DNA from: Pelagihabitans sp965238025
Lineage (GTDB): Bacteria > Bacteroidota > Bacteroidia > Flavobacteriales > Flavobacteriaceae
Assembly: GCA_965238025.1 (NCBI GenBank)
Contig: OZ250162.1
Coordinates: 1,860,001-1,924,000, forward strand
Length of the DNA: 64,000 nucleotides
Direction of reading: 5' to 3'
Shown here: positions 45,028 to 54,480 of the stretch, in pieces
How the letters are laid out: the number at the start of each line of letters is the position of its first letter
Position numbering within the stretch: the stretch's first letter is position 1
Program-made: the position numbers and the translations under genes
The notes under the pieces: generated by a model
What the model was told of the DNA's origin: nothing
What the model saw: the letters and a program-made list of their open reading frames with translations, nothing else
Database searches by the model: none

Positions 45028-46272
45028 TTATTTTGCGGGTAGAATTTTAGCCTTCACTGCCCCAAAACCAACCCTTATAGCTCCTTTTTGAGAAAACCCA
45101 TGCATAATGACAGTGTCATTGTCGTTAATGAATTTGCGTTCTGAACCATCCTTTAGTTTTATGGGGTTTTTTCCGCCCCAGGTCAATTCAAGCATAGACC
45201 CGTAGGAGTCCTCTGATTTTCCACTAATGGTTCCTGAGCCCATCATATCACCCACGTTCAGGTTACAACCGTTCATAGTATGATGAGCAACCTGTTGTGC
45301 CATGTTCCAATACATGTATTTGAAGTTGGAACGGCTAACGATTGTTTCATCCTTATTTTCAGGTTGGATGGAAACCTCAAGCTGTATGTCGTAATTCTTA
45401 TCTCCTGAGTATTCCAAATATGGAAGCACCTTCGGTTCTTGTGTTGGACTCTTGACCCGGAAAGGTTCAAGTGCTTCGAGGGTTACGATCCAGGGTGAAA
45501 TATGCGAAGCGAAACTTTTAGCCAAAAATGGTCCTAAGGGTACATATTCCCATTTTTGAATGTCGCGGGCAGACCAGTCATTGAGCAATACTTTTCCGAA
45601 GATATAGTTCTCCGCATTTGAGGTGCTGACTGTTTCCCCTAATTGGGTATTCTTTCCGATGATGAAGCCCATTTCAAGCTCAAAATCGACTCGTTTAGAT
45701 GGGCCATAAATTGGTTTTTCGGCTTTTGGTGGCATAGTTTGCCCCATAGGCCTATGTACATCATGACCACTTACGGTTATCGATGAGGCTCTTCCATGAT
45801 AGCCCACAGGAAGATGTTTCCAATTTGGCATCAAGGCTTTTTCAGGATCCCTAAACATTGAACCAACATTAGTAGCGTGTTCAATGCTCGAATAGAAATC
45901 GGTATAATCCCGAATAAAAACTGGCATGTGCATGGTAGCATCTGCCTGGGCAATCAAGACATTTGCGTGATTTTTTAAAATGGACGCGTCATTCGTCAAT
46001 TCTTTTTGAATTTGCTCCCGAACCGCATTCGTTTTTGCCTTACCCAAATCGATAAAAGGGTTCAAGAATATATTCTTAAAAACACTTTTATCGATTTTCA
46101 AATCATCAAAAATACCGACCCCGCTTGCTATGGAAAGGTCCAGGATATGGTCGCCAATGGCGACGCCAACTCGTTTTGTGGTGTCGGTATCAGAGAAAAT
46201 CCCAAAAGGAATATTATAAATAGAAAAATCTGAATTTTCGGGAATATTTACCCAGCAATCTGCATTTGTCAT
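45028..46272 (-). CDS. fahA: Fumarylacetoacetase
   Basis: 414 codons, full length for the eukaryote-like fumarylacetoacetate hydrolase. It hydrolyses fumarylacetoacetate to fumarate and acetoacetate. The N-terminal SH3-like part holds IPFGIFSD, and the catalytic domain holds VGYHGRASSITVSG, FELEMGFIIGK with an acidic metal ligand and DWSARDIQKWEYVPLGPFLAKSF. It lies 13 bases after hmgA and 6 bases before the flavin-reductase-like gene. Confidence 0.96.
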   Translation of the reverse strand: MTNADCWVNIPENSDFSIYNIPFGIFSDTDTTKRVGVAIGDHILDLSIASGVGIFDDLKIDKSVFKNIFLNPFIDLGKAKTNAVREQIQKELTNDASILKNHANVLIAQADATMHMPVFIRDYTDFYSSIEHATNVGSMFRDPEKALMPNWKHLPVGYHGRASSITVSGHDVHRPMGQTMPPKAEKPIYGPSKRVDFELEMGFIIGKNTQLGETVSTSNAENYIFGKVLLNDWSARDIQKWEYVPLGPFLAKSFASHISPWIVTLEALEPFRVKSPTQEPKVLPYLEYSGDKNYDIQLEVSIQPENKDETIVSRSNFKYMYWNMAQQVAHHTMNGCNLNVGDMMGSGTISGKSEDSYGSMLELTWGGKNPIKLKDGSERKFINDNDTVIMHGFSQKGAIRVGFGAVKAKILPAK

Positions 46273-46285
46273 GTGAAAATTTTAC

Positions 46286-47452
46286 TTAATGGTTTTCTTC
46301 TAACCAGGATTGATAATAAGTTTCGTCTGCAATTTTCATAGCCTCCTCGGTCACTTTCAAGGGTTTAAAAGTATCGACCATTACTGCCAATTCTTCGGTC
46401 TTTGTTTTTCCAATGCTTCGCTCCGCGGCACCCGGGTGCGGTCCGTGAGGAATTCCAGCAGGGTGTAGCGAGATATAACCCGGCTTTACATCATTCCTAC
46501 TCATAAAATCACCATCAACATAATACAACACCTCATCGCTATCAATATTGCTATGATTGTAAGGGGCGGGAATACTTTCAGGATGATAATCATACAACCG
46601 AGGTACAAAACTGCAAATCACAAAAGCGCTGGTTTCAAAGGTCTGATGCACGGGTGGGGGTTGGTGTATTCTACCTGTAATCGGTTCAAAATCATGAATT
46701 GAAAAGGCATAGGGATAATTGAAACCATCATAGCCCACTACATCAAATGGGTGTGTGGCATAAACCATATCAAAAATATCGTTTTGCTTTTTTATCTTGA
46801 TTAAGAATTCTCCCTTTTCATCATGGGTTTCCAGTTCTTCGGGTTGGCGAATATCACGCTCGCAGAAAGGGGAGTGCTCCAACAGTTGACCAAACCAGTT
46901 CCGGTACCGTTTGGGAGTGTAAACAGGATGATAAGATTCAACAATAAATAAGCGATTGTCGGCCGTGTCAAATTCAATCTTATAGATCATACCTCTTGGA
47001 ATAACCAGGTAATCACCATAGCCAAATTTTAGATTACCCATGTGGGTACGGAGTTTTCCATTGCCTTTGTGAACAAAAATCACCTCGTCGGCATCTGTAT
47101 TTTTGTAGAAATATTCTTTTTGCGAAGTCTTGGGTGCCGCCAATATAATATTACAGTCGCTATTGGTTAAAATGATCTTGCGGCTTTTTAAATAATCGTC
47201 CTCAGCGGGTACTTGAAACCCCTTCAGTTTATAGGACTGAATGCTATTCTGTTTTGCGATTTTTGGAGCAACGCTATACTGATCGGCGATTTCTTTCACT
47301 TGGGTAGGCCGATGTTCGTGATATAGATTGGATGACATCCCGTCAAAACCGATAGTGCCAAACAATTGTTCGTAATACAAATCCCCGTTGGGTTTTCTGA
47401 AAATAGTATGGCGCTTATGCGGAATATTTCCGAGTTTGTGATAGAAGGGCAT
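46286..47452 (-). CDS. hmgA: Homogentisate 1,2-dioxygenase
   Basis: 388 codons. It opens the aromatic ring of homogentisate to maleylacetoacetate with a non-heme iron centre. N-terminal MPFYHKLGNIPHKRHT and the C-terminal cupin with NHSNIDSDEVLYY and HPAGIPHGPHPG are visible; the last two hold the likely iron-binding His and Glu residues. It is the first gene of the minus-strand catabolic operon, reading away from a TetR gene, and its promoter is overlapped by two palindromes. Confidence 0.95.
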   Translation of the reverse strand: MPFYHKLGNIPHKRHTIFRKPNGDLYYEQLFGTIGFDGMSSNLYHEHRPTQVKEIADQYSVAPKIAKQNSIQSYKLKGFQVPAEDDYLKSRKIILTNSDCNIILAAPKTSQKEYFYKNTDADEVIFVHKGNGKLRTHMGNLKFGYGDYLVIPRGMIYKIEFDTADNRLFIVESYHPVYTPKRYRNWFGQLLEHSPFCERDIRQPEELETHDEKGEFLIKIKKQNDIFDMVYATHPFDVVGYDGFNYPYAFSIHDFEPITGRIHQPPPVHQTFETSAFVICSFVPRLYDYHPESIPAPYNHSNIDSDEVLYYVDGDFMSRNDVKPGYISLHPAGIPHGPHPGAAERSIGKTKTEELAVMVDTFKPLKVTEEAMKIADETYYQSWLEENH

Positions 47453-47473
47453 GGCTTGAAGTATTTATGAAAT

Positions 47474-47504
47474 CAAATATAAACAATTGTTTATGTACAA
47501 TCAA
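47474..47504 (-). promoter_or_regulatory. Putative hmgA promoter
   Basis: On the minus strand TTG at 47504-47502, a 20-base spacer and TATATTTG at 47481-47474 fit the Bacteroidota consensus exactly. The hmgA start is 21 bases downstream. Both elements are overlapped by palindromes. Confidence 0.7.
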
Positions 47505-47515
47505 CAATTGTTTAT
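47479..47515. promoter_or_regulatory. Paired palindromic operators between hmgA and TetR gene
   Basis: ATAAACAATTGTTTAT at 47479-47494 is a perfect 16-base palindrome; the core AACAATTGTT recurs at 47503-47512, extended as TTTAT on one side. The centres are 21 bases apart, two DNA helix turns. The first covers the hmgA -7 box and the second its TTG element, so a bound TetR dimer pair would block hmgA; the TetR gene itself starts 78 bases away. Confidence 0.7.
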
Positions 47516-47592
47516 AAAATCCAAAATTTATGTTACATTGCATTATACAACCAAGTGTGTCTTCCTAAAGATACATAATCAATACATTGAAA

Positions 47593-48168
47593 ATGGCAGT
47601 TAGCACCAAGAAGGAGGATTTTTTACAAGCTTCTTTGGAACTTATTCATGAAAAAGGCTTTAAGGCGACTACGATGCGCGATATTGCCGAGCGGATGAAT
47701 TTTGACGTTTCCAACAGCTATAACTACATTAAATCAAAACATGATATTTTAGAGCGGTTTTTATTCCGTACTTCGGAGGAATTTCATGATGCCATGGACA
47801 ATATTTTGGCTTCTAGTTATCCCTTGAACGAAAAATTGAAACAAGTGATTTCTGCTCATATTCAGGTTGCTGCTAGAAAACCTTTCGAAGTGGCCTTAAT
47901 GGTCAACGAATGGAGAAACTTAAAGGAACCAAAGTACACCGAATATGTAGAGTTACGGAATCTTTACGAGAAGAAAATGGCCCGTTTGCTGGGGGAAGGA
48001 ATCAAAATTGGGGTTTTCAAGGAAATGGATGTGGAGATTGCAACAGCGGTTATTCTGTCGTCGATCCGTTGGCTATATGATGCCTATGCAAATAGTAAGG
48101 ATGCAATGAACCCTATTGAATTGGAACGACAGATTGTGGGACTCGTTTTTGACGGAATACGACGTTGA
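47593..48168 (+). CDS. TetR/AcrR family regulator
   Basis: 191 codons from the ATG at 47593 (an in-frame TTG at 47587 adds two residues). The N-terminal HTH is clear: LELIHEKGFKATTMRDIAERMNFDVSNSYNYIKSKHDILERF. The C-terminal ~130 residues form the TetR ligand-binding part. It reads away from hmgA, sharing a 140-base intergenic region that contains two palindromes fitting TetR dimers. It most likely represses the homogentisate operon and is inactivated by a pathway compound; the inducer is unknown. Confidence 0.9.
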   Translation: MAVSTKKEDFLQASLELIHEKGFKATTMRDIAERMNFDVSNSYNYIKSKHDILERFLFRTSEEFHDAMDNILASSYPLNEKLKQVISAHIQVAARKPFEVALMVNEWRNLKEPKYTEYVELRNLYEKKMARLLGEGIKIGVFKEMDVEIATAVILSSIRWLYDAYANSKDAMNPIELERQIVGLVFDGIRR

Positions 48169-48227
48169 AAAGTCTCATTTGGTTATTCGCGATTTGGAAC
48201 AATCAGGTGATTTTAAGAATTATTTAA

Positions 48228-48251
48228 CGATAGTTGCATATGCAACTATCG
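48228..48251 (+). promoter_or_regulatory. 24-base perfect palindrome, likely MarR operator
   Basis: CGATAGTTGCAT followed by its exact reverse complement. It ends 22 bases before the MarR start. Such TAGTTGCATATGCAACTA-like sites are typical MarR-dimer operators, so autoregulation of the efflux operon is likely. Confidence 0.8.
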
Positions 48252-48273
48252 CAGTTTGTAGTAATTTTACGCC

Positions 48274-48720
48274 GTGAAAACGACTACCTCCGTTATCGAT
48301 TTTGAAAGGTCCATTGGGCCTTGGTTGGGAAGGACTGTGAAAATGGTGGACTATCATTTGCAGGAGGCCTTTCTAAAAGCTGGCTTAGACCTTACTAAGG
48401 AACAGATGGTGGTGCTAAAGAAATTACATGACCAAGACGGCTTAAATCAAAATGAACTAGCATTCCTTACCTACCGTGATAAATCTTCATTGGCCCGATT
48501 ACTTTCCAAAATGGAGAAAAAAGGATACATCTTTAGAGAGCAGGATTATGCGGATAAGCGGGTGAACAATGTATTTCTTACTAAAGCAGGCAAAGAAGTT
48601 TTCGATAAAACAAGGCCAGTTATTCACAGTGTGATCCACCGCATGGAAAAGGCAGTTTCCGAGGCCGAAAAACAACAGATGATTGCCATATTAAAAAAAG
48701 TACAGACCAACCTTAGTTAA
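48274..48720 (+). CDS. MarR family regulator of the RND operon
   Basis: 148 codons from a GTG start. Winged-helix MarR fold with LTKEQMVVLKKLHDQDGLNQNELAFLTYRDKSSLARLLSKMEKKGYIFREQDYADKRVNNVFLTKAGKEVF, containing the recognition helix and the D-x-R wing motif. It is the first gene of the efflux operon; the adaptor gene starts 5 bases after its stop. The perfect palindrome just upstream is its probable binding site. Its ligand is likely a substrate of the pump. Confidence 0.94.
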   Translation: MKTTTSVIDFERSIGPWLGRTVKMVDYHLQEAFLKAGLDLTKEQMVVLKKLHDQDGLNQNELAFLTYRDKSSLARLLSKMEKKGYIFREQDYADKRVNNVFLTKAGKEVFDKTRPVIHSVIHRMEKAVSEAEKQQMIAILKKVQTNLS

Positions 48721-48725
48721 AGAAT

Positions 48726-49856
48726 ATGAGAAAAATTATTTTATCCCTCTTAGGTGTTTTGCTAATTATTGGGGCTTTTTTCGGAGCCAAAATGATTATT
48801 GATAGCAAAAAGAGTTTTAGGCCCAAGGCCGAAAAGGTCGTAAAAACGGTTTTCACCGAGGTGGTTCAAAATGGTACCGTTCCTATTCGGGTACCTGCAA
48901 ATGGGAACCTGACCGCAAAACAAAGGGTAGAATTATACGCCGAAGTGCAAGGCGTTTTTAGAAAAGGGGCTAAATTTTTTAAGGAAGGGCAACTTTACAA
49001 TAGGGGCGAGACCATTATTAGAATAGATGCCTCGGAATATGCCGCCAGTGTTCAATCGGCCAAGAGTAATCTGTATAATCAGCTCACGTCTATTATGCCT
49101 GACCTCCGTCTAGATTATCCGGATTTATTCCCTAAATGGCAAGAATATCTAAGCGGTTTTGATATGGCCAGGGCCACTCCGCCTTTACCGGAAATGACAA
49201 CAGAGAAGGAAAAATTCTTTATATCGGGCCGTGGTATCCTGACCAGTTTTTATAATGTTAAAAATTTAGAGCAGCGATTGGGGAAATATCGAATTTCAGC
49301 ACCTTTTAAAGGAGTACTAACGGAGGCTTTGGTTACTGAGGGTAGCTTGATCCGCGCCGGACAAAAATTGGGTGAATTTATAAATACCGATGTGTATGAG
49401 TTAGAGGTGTCTGTGAGCAAAGCATACAGTGATCTGTTGAAAGTTGGAGAGAAAGTTGAGCTCACCAATCTCGAAAAAACCAAGACCTATGCGGGTAAGG
49501 TAGCACGTATTAATGGACGTGTGGATCAAGCGTCCCAGACCATAAAGGCGTTTATAGATGTTGCAGATAGTAACCTAAGGGAAGGGATGTACCTTGAAGC
49601 TAATCTAGACGCAAAAGAGGAGACAGATGCTATTGAAATCGACAGAAATTTACTGCTGGAAAATGATAAGGTTTTTGTGGTTCGCGACTCCATTTTAGAT
49701 ATGATCGATGTAAAACCTGTTTATTTTACTGATAAGCGGGTAGTACTGAAGGAAGTGCCAAACGGAACTGTTATCATGTCCAAACCGCTAATGGGTGCCT
49801 ATACGGGAATGACGGTTAAGGTTTTTGAGGATAAATCAGCTAACACCGACCAATAA
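48726..49856 (+). CDS. RND efflux periplasmic adaptor
   Basis: 376 codons. N-terminal membrane anchor (residues ~4-24), lipoyl-like halves (PANGNLTAKQRVELYAEVQG; YRISAPFKGVLTEALVTEGSLIRAGQKLGEF), a short coiled-coil region (~95-170) and beta-barrel/membrane-proximal domains. It links the RND pump encoded next (1-base overlap) to the TolC encoded after it. The unusually short hairpin is a known variation in this adaptor class. Confidence 0.93.
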   Translation: MRKIILSLLGVLLIIGAFFGAKMIIDSKKSFRPKAEKVVKTVFTEVVQNGTVPIRVPANGNLTAKQRVELYAEVQGVFRKGAKFFKEGQLYNRGETIIRIDASEYAASVQSAKSNLYNQLTSIMPDLRLDYPDLFPKWQEYLSGFDMARATPPLPEMTTEKEKFFISGRGILTSFYNVKNLEQRLGKYRISAPFKGVLTEALVTEGSLIRAGQKLGEFINTDVYELEVSVSKAYSDLLKVGEKVELTNLEKTKTYAGKVARINGRVDQASQTIKAFIDVADSNLREGMYLEANLDAKEETDAIEIDRNLLLENDKVFVVRDSILDMIDVKPVYFTDKRVVLKEVPNGTVIMSKPLMGAYTGMTVKVFEDKSANTDQ

Positions 49857-52800
49857 TGCGAAAAATAATAGAGTACTTCATTCGCTATCACGTCGCAGTA
49901 AATGTCATCATCATTGCCTTTGCGGTTTTTGGGATAGTTGGGGCCAAATCATTAAAATCTTCCTTTTTTCCGCTTACGGATTCTAAGAATGTATTTATAA
50001 ATATTACGTATCCTGGAGCGTCACCCCAGGAAGTTGAGGAGGGTATTGTATTAAAAATCGAAGATAATCTAAAGGGGCTCGAAGGTGTAGATCGTGTTAC
50101 TTCAACTTCTAGGGAAAACAGCGGTAGCATCAATGTAGAAATTGAAAAAGGTAGGGACATTGATTTCATGTTGCTTCAAGTTAAAAATGCCGTTGATAGA
50201 GTGCCTACTTTTCCAACTGGCATGGAGCCATTGGTAGTGTCGAAATTAGAAGTTATCCGGCAAACCATCACTTTCGCAATAAGTGGGGAGCAGATTCCTT
50301 TGGCCACATTAAAGCAAATCGGAAGACAGATAGAAAATGATATTCGCGCCATTGATGGTATTTCGCAGATAGATATTGCAGGCTATCCTCAAGAAGAAAT
50401 AGAAATAGCGGTTAATGAGAATAACCTCTTGGCCTATGGAATGTCATTTTCTGAGGTGGCACAAGCGGTTGGCAACGCCAATATTCTGGTCACAGGTGGA
50501 AATATTAAGACAGATGCCGAAGAATATCTGATCAGGGCAAACAATCGCTCGTACTATGGCGACGAACTATCCAATATTATTGTTAGGGCTAATGCAGCTG
50601 GCCAAACAGTGCGTTTAAAAGATGTTGCCACCATTCGTGATCGCTTTTCGGAAACCCCCAATGCATCCTATTTTAACGGGAATCTTGCCGTTAATACCAC
50701 CATTACCAGTACCAATACGGAAGACTTGATAGGTTCGGCCGACAAGGTCAAGGAATATATTGAAGAATTTAATCAAAAGTATGATAACGTTCAACTCAGT
50801 GTAATCAGGGATCTGTCAGAAACCCTGAATGGCAGAACCGAGCTTTTGGTCAAGAATGCATGGCAAGGAATGTTTCTGGTACTCATTTTCCTATCCCTTT
50901 TCCTAAATACCCGTTTGGCCTTTTGGGTGGCCTTTGGCCTACCTGTCGCCTTTTTAGGGATGTTTATTTTTGCAGGTTTTTTTGATGTGACCATAAACGT
51001 TCTTTCGCTCTTCGGAATGATCATTGTAATTGGTATTCTGGTAGATGATGGGATTGTGATAGCCGAAAATATATACCAACACTATGAAAAGGGGAAATCT
51101 CCTGTGCAGGCAGCGGTTGACGGTACCATGGAGGTACTGCCCGCAATAATTTCAGCGATTATCACCACGATTCTGGCTTTTTCAATATTCCTTTTCTTGG
51201 ATAGTAGGATAGGGGACTTTTTCGGAGAGGTGTCGGTTATTGTTATTCTTACCCTAGTTGTTTCGCTGGTTGAGGCACTGATTATTCTTCCGGCACACTT
51301 GGCGCACTCCAAAGCATTACAACCTAGAAACACGGAACCAAAAACTGGCATTGGCCGGGCTTTTGCCAAACTCCGTTTAATCAATAAGGCTGGGGATAAT
51401 TTTATGGCTTGGATGAGAGACACCATATACTCTCCCTTTATACGGTTTGCCTTAAAATACAAACTATTGGTTTTTGGCATTTTTGCCATGGCCCTGATTT
51501 TATCCTTTGGGTCTGTAGGTGGTGGTATTATACGAACTTCCTTTTTTCCAAGAATTGCTAGCGATAGGGCTCAAATTCAATTGCTCATGCCCAATGGGAC
51601 CAATGAAAAAGTTACCGATTCCATTATATCTTTAATCGAAGAAAAGGCAGAAATCGTAAATCAAGAGCTAACTGAAAAATACCTAAAAGGTACTGATAAA
51701 GTACTCTTTAAAAACGTCATCAAAATAGTTGGCCCAGGATCCTCAGCAGCTACACTGAACATTAATTTATTGCCTGGGGAAGAGCGGCCAGATGTAATCA
51801 AGGCCGATTTGGTTACCAGCAGACTAGAAGAATTGGTTGGACCCGTTATCGGAGTTGAAAGTCTCATCTATGGTTCTGGTGGTAATTTTGGTGGGTCACC
51901 GGTATCTGTTTCCCTTTTAGGGAACAATATTCAGGAGTTGAAAGCGGCAAAACAGGAGCTTAAAACCGCCATGCTCAACAATACCACCCTAAAGGATGTT
52001 GCCGATAATGACCCTGCGGGCATTAAGGAAATCCGTTTGCGATTAAAGGAGAATGCCTATTTGTTGGGTCTTGATTTAAGGAATATTATGGGGCAAGTCC
52101 GAGCCGGTTTTTTTGGGACGCAAGCGCAACGTTTTCAAAGAGGTCAGGACGAAATTCGGGTCTGGGTACGCTACGATCGTGAGAACCGCTCCTCTATATC
52201 GGATTTGGATGAAATGCGGATTGTAACCCCTAATGGGAGTCGCGTACCGTTAAAAGAAATTGCTAATTATGTAATCGAGCGCGGTGATGTGGCCATAAAT
52301 CGTTTGGAGGGACAACGGGAAATCCAGATTTCGGCAGATATGAAGAACCCGAAGAACAGTCCAACAGATGTTATGACAGATATACGGGAAAATATCATGC
52401 CCGAAATACAGTCCAAATATCCAACTGTTACCGCCTCTTATGAAGGCCAAAATCGGGAATTGGGCAAACTGACCAGTTCGCTTAGTTTGGTAGGATGGTC
52501 GGTGTTGGCGCTCATTTACATGACTATTGCATTTACCTTTAGGAGCTTTAGTCAACCGTTGATGCTGATATTGCTAATACCTTTTAGCTTAACCGGGGTC
52601 ATTTGGGGCCATTGGGTTCATGACTTTCCGCTGAACATTTTATCGCTCTTGGGTATTATTGCATTGATTGGCATTATGGTGAACGACGGTCTGGTCCTTA
52701 TAGGCAGGTTTAATAGCAATCTTAGAATGGGAATGACGTTCGACGATGCTATTTATGAAGCAGGTCGCTCCCGATTTAGGGCAATATTCTTAACGTCGAT

Positions 52801-53131
52801 TACCACGATTGCCGGATTGACACCACTCATTTTCGAAACAAGTAGACAGGCACAGTTTCTAATTCCGATGGCGATTTCAATCGCCTATGGTATTGGGTTC
52901 GCTACACTCCTGACCTTGGTTATGTTACCCCTTTTCCTATCCTTTAGTAATTGGGTCAAGGTGCATACCAAATGGCTGGCCACCGGGAATGATATTACCA
53001 AAGAAGAGGTAGAACGGGCCATTAAGGAGCAGAAAGATGATTTGCGTTTACAAAAAGAAAAGGTTTTGGACCTCGACCATCGAAAAAATGAAATTTCCGA
53101 ATCTACCACGGTTCAAGAAGTAATAGAATAA
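49856..53131 (+). CDS. RND family efflux pump permease
   Basis: 1091 codons, AcrB-type trimeric inner-membrane pump driven by the proton motive force. Twelve hydrophobic helices and two large periplasmic loops are visible. The proton-relay Asp pair is Asp397-Asp398 in helix 4 (GILVDDGIVIAENI), with a matching GIMVNDGLVLIGRF in helix 10. The C-terminus has ~55 charged residues (coiled coil, rich in Lys/Glu) beyond the usual end. Start overlaps the adaptor stop and the stop overlaps the TolC start, each by one base. Confidence 0.95.
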   Translation: MRKIIEYFIRYHVAVNVIIIAFAVFGIVGAKSLKSSFFPLTDSKNVFINITYPGASPQEVEEGIVLKIEDNLKGLEGVDRVTSTSRENSGSINVEIEKGRDIDFMLLQVKNAVDRVPTFPTGMEPLVVSKLEVIRQTITFAISGEQIPLATLKQIGRQIENDIRAIDGISQIDIAGYPQEEIEIAVNENNLLAYGMSFSEVAQAVGNANILVTGGNIKTDAEEYLIRANNRSYYGDELSNIIVRANAAGQTVRLKDVATIRDRFSETPNASYFNGNLAVNTTITSTNTEDLIGSADKVKEYIEEFNQKYDNVQLSVIRDLSETLNGRTELLVKNAWQGMFLVLIFLSLFLNTRLAFWVAFGLPVAFLGMFIFAGFFDVTINVLSLFGMIIVIGILVDDGIVIAENIYQHYEKGKSPVQAAVDGTMEVLPAIISAIITTILAFSIFLFLDSRIGDFFGEVSVIVILTLVVSLVEALIILPAHLAHSKALQPRNTEPKTGIGRAFAKLRLINKAGDNFMAWMRDTIYSPFIRFALKYKLLVFGIFAMALILSFGSVGGGIIRTSFFPRIASDRAQIQLLMPNGTNEKVTDSIISLIEEKAEIVNQELTEKYLKGTDKVLFKNVIKIVGPGSSAATLNINLLPGEERPDVIKADLVTSRLEELVGPVIGVESLIYGSGGNFGGSPVSVSLLGNNIQELKAAKQELKTAMLNNTTLKDVADNDPAGIKEIRLRLKENAYLLGLDLRNIMGQVRAGFFGTQAQRFQRGQDEIRVWVRYDRENRSSISDLDEMRIVTPNGSRVPLKEIANYVIERGDVAINRLEGQREIQISADMKNPKNSPTDVMTDIRENIMPEIQSKYPTVTASYEGQNRELGKLTSSLSLVGWSVLALIYMTIAFTFRSFSQPLMLILLIPFSLTGVIWGHWVHDFPLNILSLLGIIALIGIMVNDGLVLIGRFNSNLRMGMTFDDAIYEAGRSRFRAIFLTSITTIAGLTPLIFETSRQAQFLIPMAISIAYGIGFATLLTLVMLPLFLSFSNWVKVHTKWLATGNDITKEEVERAIKEQKDDLRLQKEKVLDLDHRKNEISESTTVQEVIE

Positions 53132-54480
53132 TGAAAAACACCATCGCATCCCTCATTCTATTGTTTGGCATTTTATACACAGGTCAGACACAGGAAAGAC
53201 TGCTCTCAAAACAGGAGGCGGTCAATTTGGCCCTCGAGAACAATTTTGGAATTCAAGTGGCCAAAAATCAGGTCGAAATTGCAGGGAATAACAAGAGTAT
53301 TCTAAATTCTGGATATCTGCCCACATTGACTAATTCTACAACTGCAAATTATAATCGGGACGATTCTACAATTGAATTTCCAGGACAGTTAAATGAAGAT
53401 GGAAGCCCAAGGGCAGCGGTTGATATTTACAAGGCGGAAGCACAGCGTTACAATTCTACCCTTACTGCGAATTACACCCTCTTTGATGGCTTGGGTCGAT
53501 TATACAATTACAAAAGATTGAAGGAGCAATATCAGCTGAGCGAACTTCAGGCAAGGGAGACTATTGAAAATACCGTGTTGCAATTGTTTAGCGTATATTT
53601 TGAGGTAGCAAGATTAACAGAAAATCAAAACGTATTACAAGAGGCGCTAAAAATATCTTCGCAGCGCTTCAAACGGGCTGAATATTCTTTTGAATATGGG
53701 CAAAATACAAAGCTAGATATTTTAAATGCTCAAGTAGATATCACCAATGACAGTATTAATCTGTTGAATACCCAACAACAATTGGTAAACACAAAGCGGG
53801 ATTTAAATGTGGTGTTGAACCAGAATTTAAACAGGGTTTTTGAGGTAGATACTTTGGTCAAGTTCACTCCAACGTTAAAGCTTGAGGAATTTGTGGAACA
53901 AGCGCTGTTAAACAATGTTGCTATCCTACAAACAGAACGCAATTTGGCCATTAATGCATATGATATCAAGGTAAATAAATCTGGGTATTTGCCGACGTTG
54001 GACTTAAACGGTACCTATGGATGGAACCTGAACCAAAGTGCGGCTTCTGCCTTTTTTCCCGGCACTGACAATACCACATGGAACTTTGGACTTGGGGCCA
54101 GGCTTACGTGGAACCTCTTTGATGGTGGAGGAACCACGGTAAGGGTGAAGAATTCAAAGATTGCCTATGAGAATCAGGAATTGCTTAAAAAGCAAGTGGA
54201 ATTAGAGGTGAATCGGGATATTCAGAATGCAAAGACCATATATGAAAATCGCTTGAACATTTTCAATATTCAAGAACAAAATGTACTTACCAACCAAAAT
54301 AATTTTGAACGGTCAAAAGAGCAGTTTCAGTTGGGAAGGATTACCTCAATCGAATTTCGTCAGGCACAGATTAACCTTTTAAATGCCCAAACAAATAAAA
54401 ATCTGGCCAAGTATGATGCTAAGCTGGCCGAGCTGCAACTGTTGCAATTAACCGGGCAGTTGTTGAATATTGAATTTTAA
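53131..54480 (+). CDS. TolC family outer-membrane efflux protein (RND operon)
   Basis: 449 codons with a signal peptide (ending near GQTQ, residue 20). OEP repeats with LSKQEAVNLALENNFGIQVAKNQVEIAGNN at the start and NLFDGGGTTVRVKNSKIAYENQ in the second half. It is the outer-membrane channel of the RND pump; its ATG overlaps the pump stop by one base. The CPXCG gene overlaps its end by 11 bases if read from its first ATG. Confidence 0.94.
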   Translation: MKNTIASLILLFGILYTGQTQERLLSKQEAVNLALENNFGIQVAKNQVEIAGNNKSILNSGYLPTLTNSTTANYNRDDSTIEFPGQLNEDGSPRAAVDIYKAEAQRYNSTLTANYTLFDGLGRLYNYKRLKEQYQLSELQARETIENTVLQLFSVYFEVARLTENQNVLQEALKISSQRFKRAEYSFEYGQNTKLDILNAQVDITNDSINLLNTQQQLVNTKRDLNVVLNQNLNRVFEVDTLVKFTPTLKLEEFVEQALLNNVAILQTERNLAINAYDIKVNKSGYLPTLDLNGTYGWNLNQSAASAFFPGTDNTTWNFGLGARLTWNLFDGGGTTVRVKNSKIAYENQELLKKQVELEVNRDIQNAKTIYENRLNIFNIQEQNVLTNQNNFERSKEQFQLGRITSIEFRQAQINLLNAQTNKNLAKYDAKLAELQLLQLTGQLLNIEF

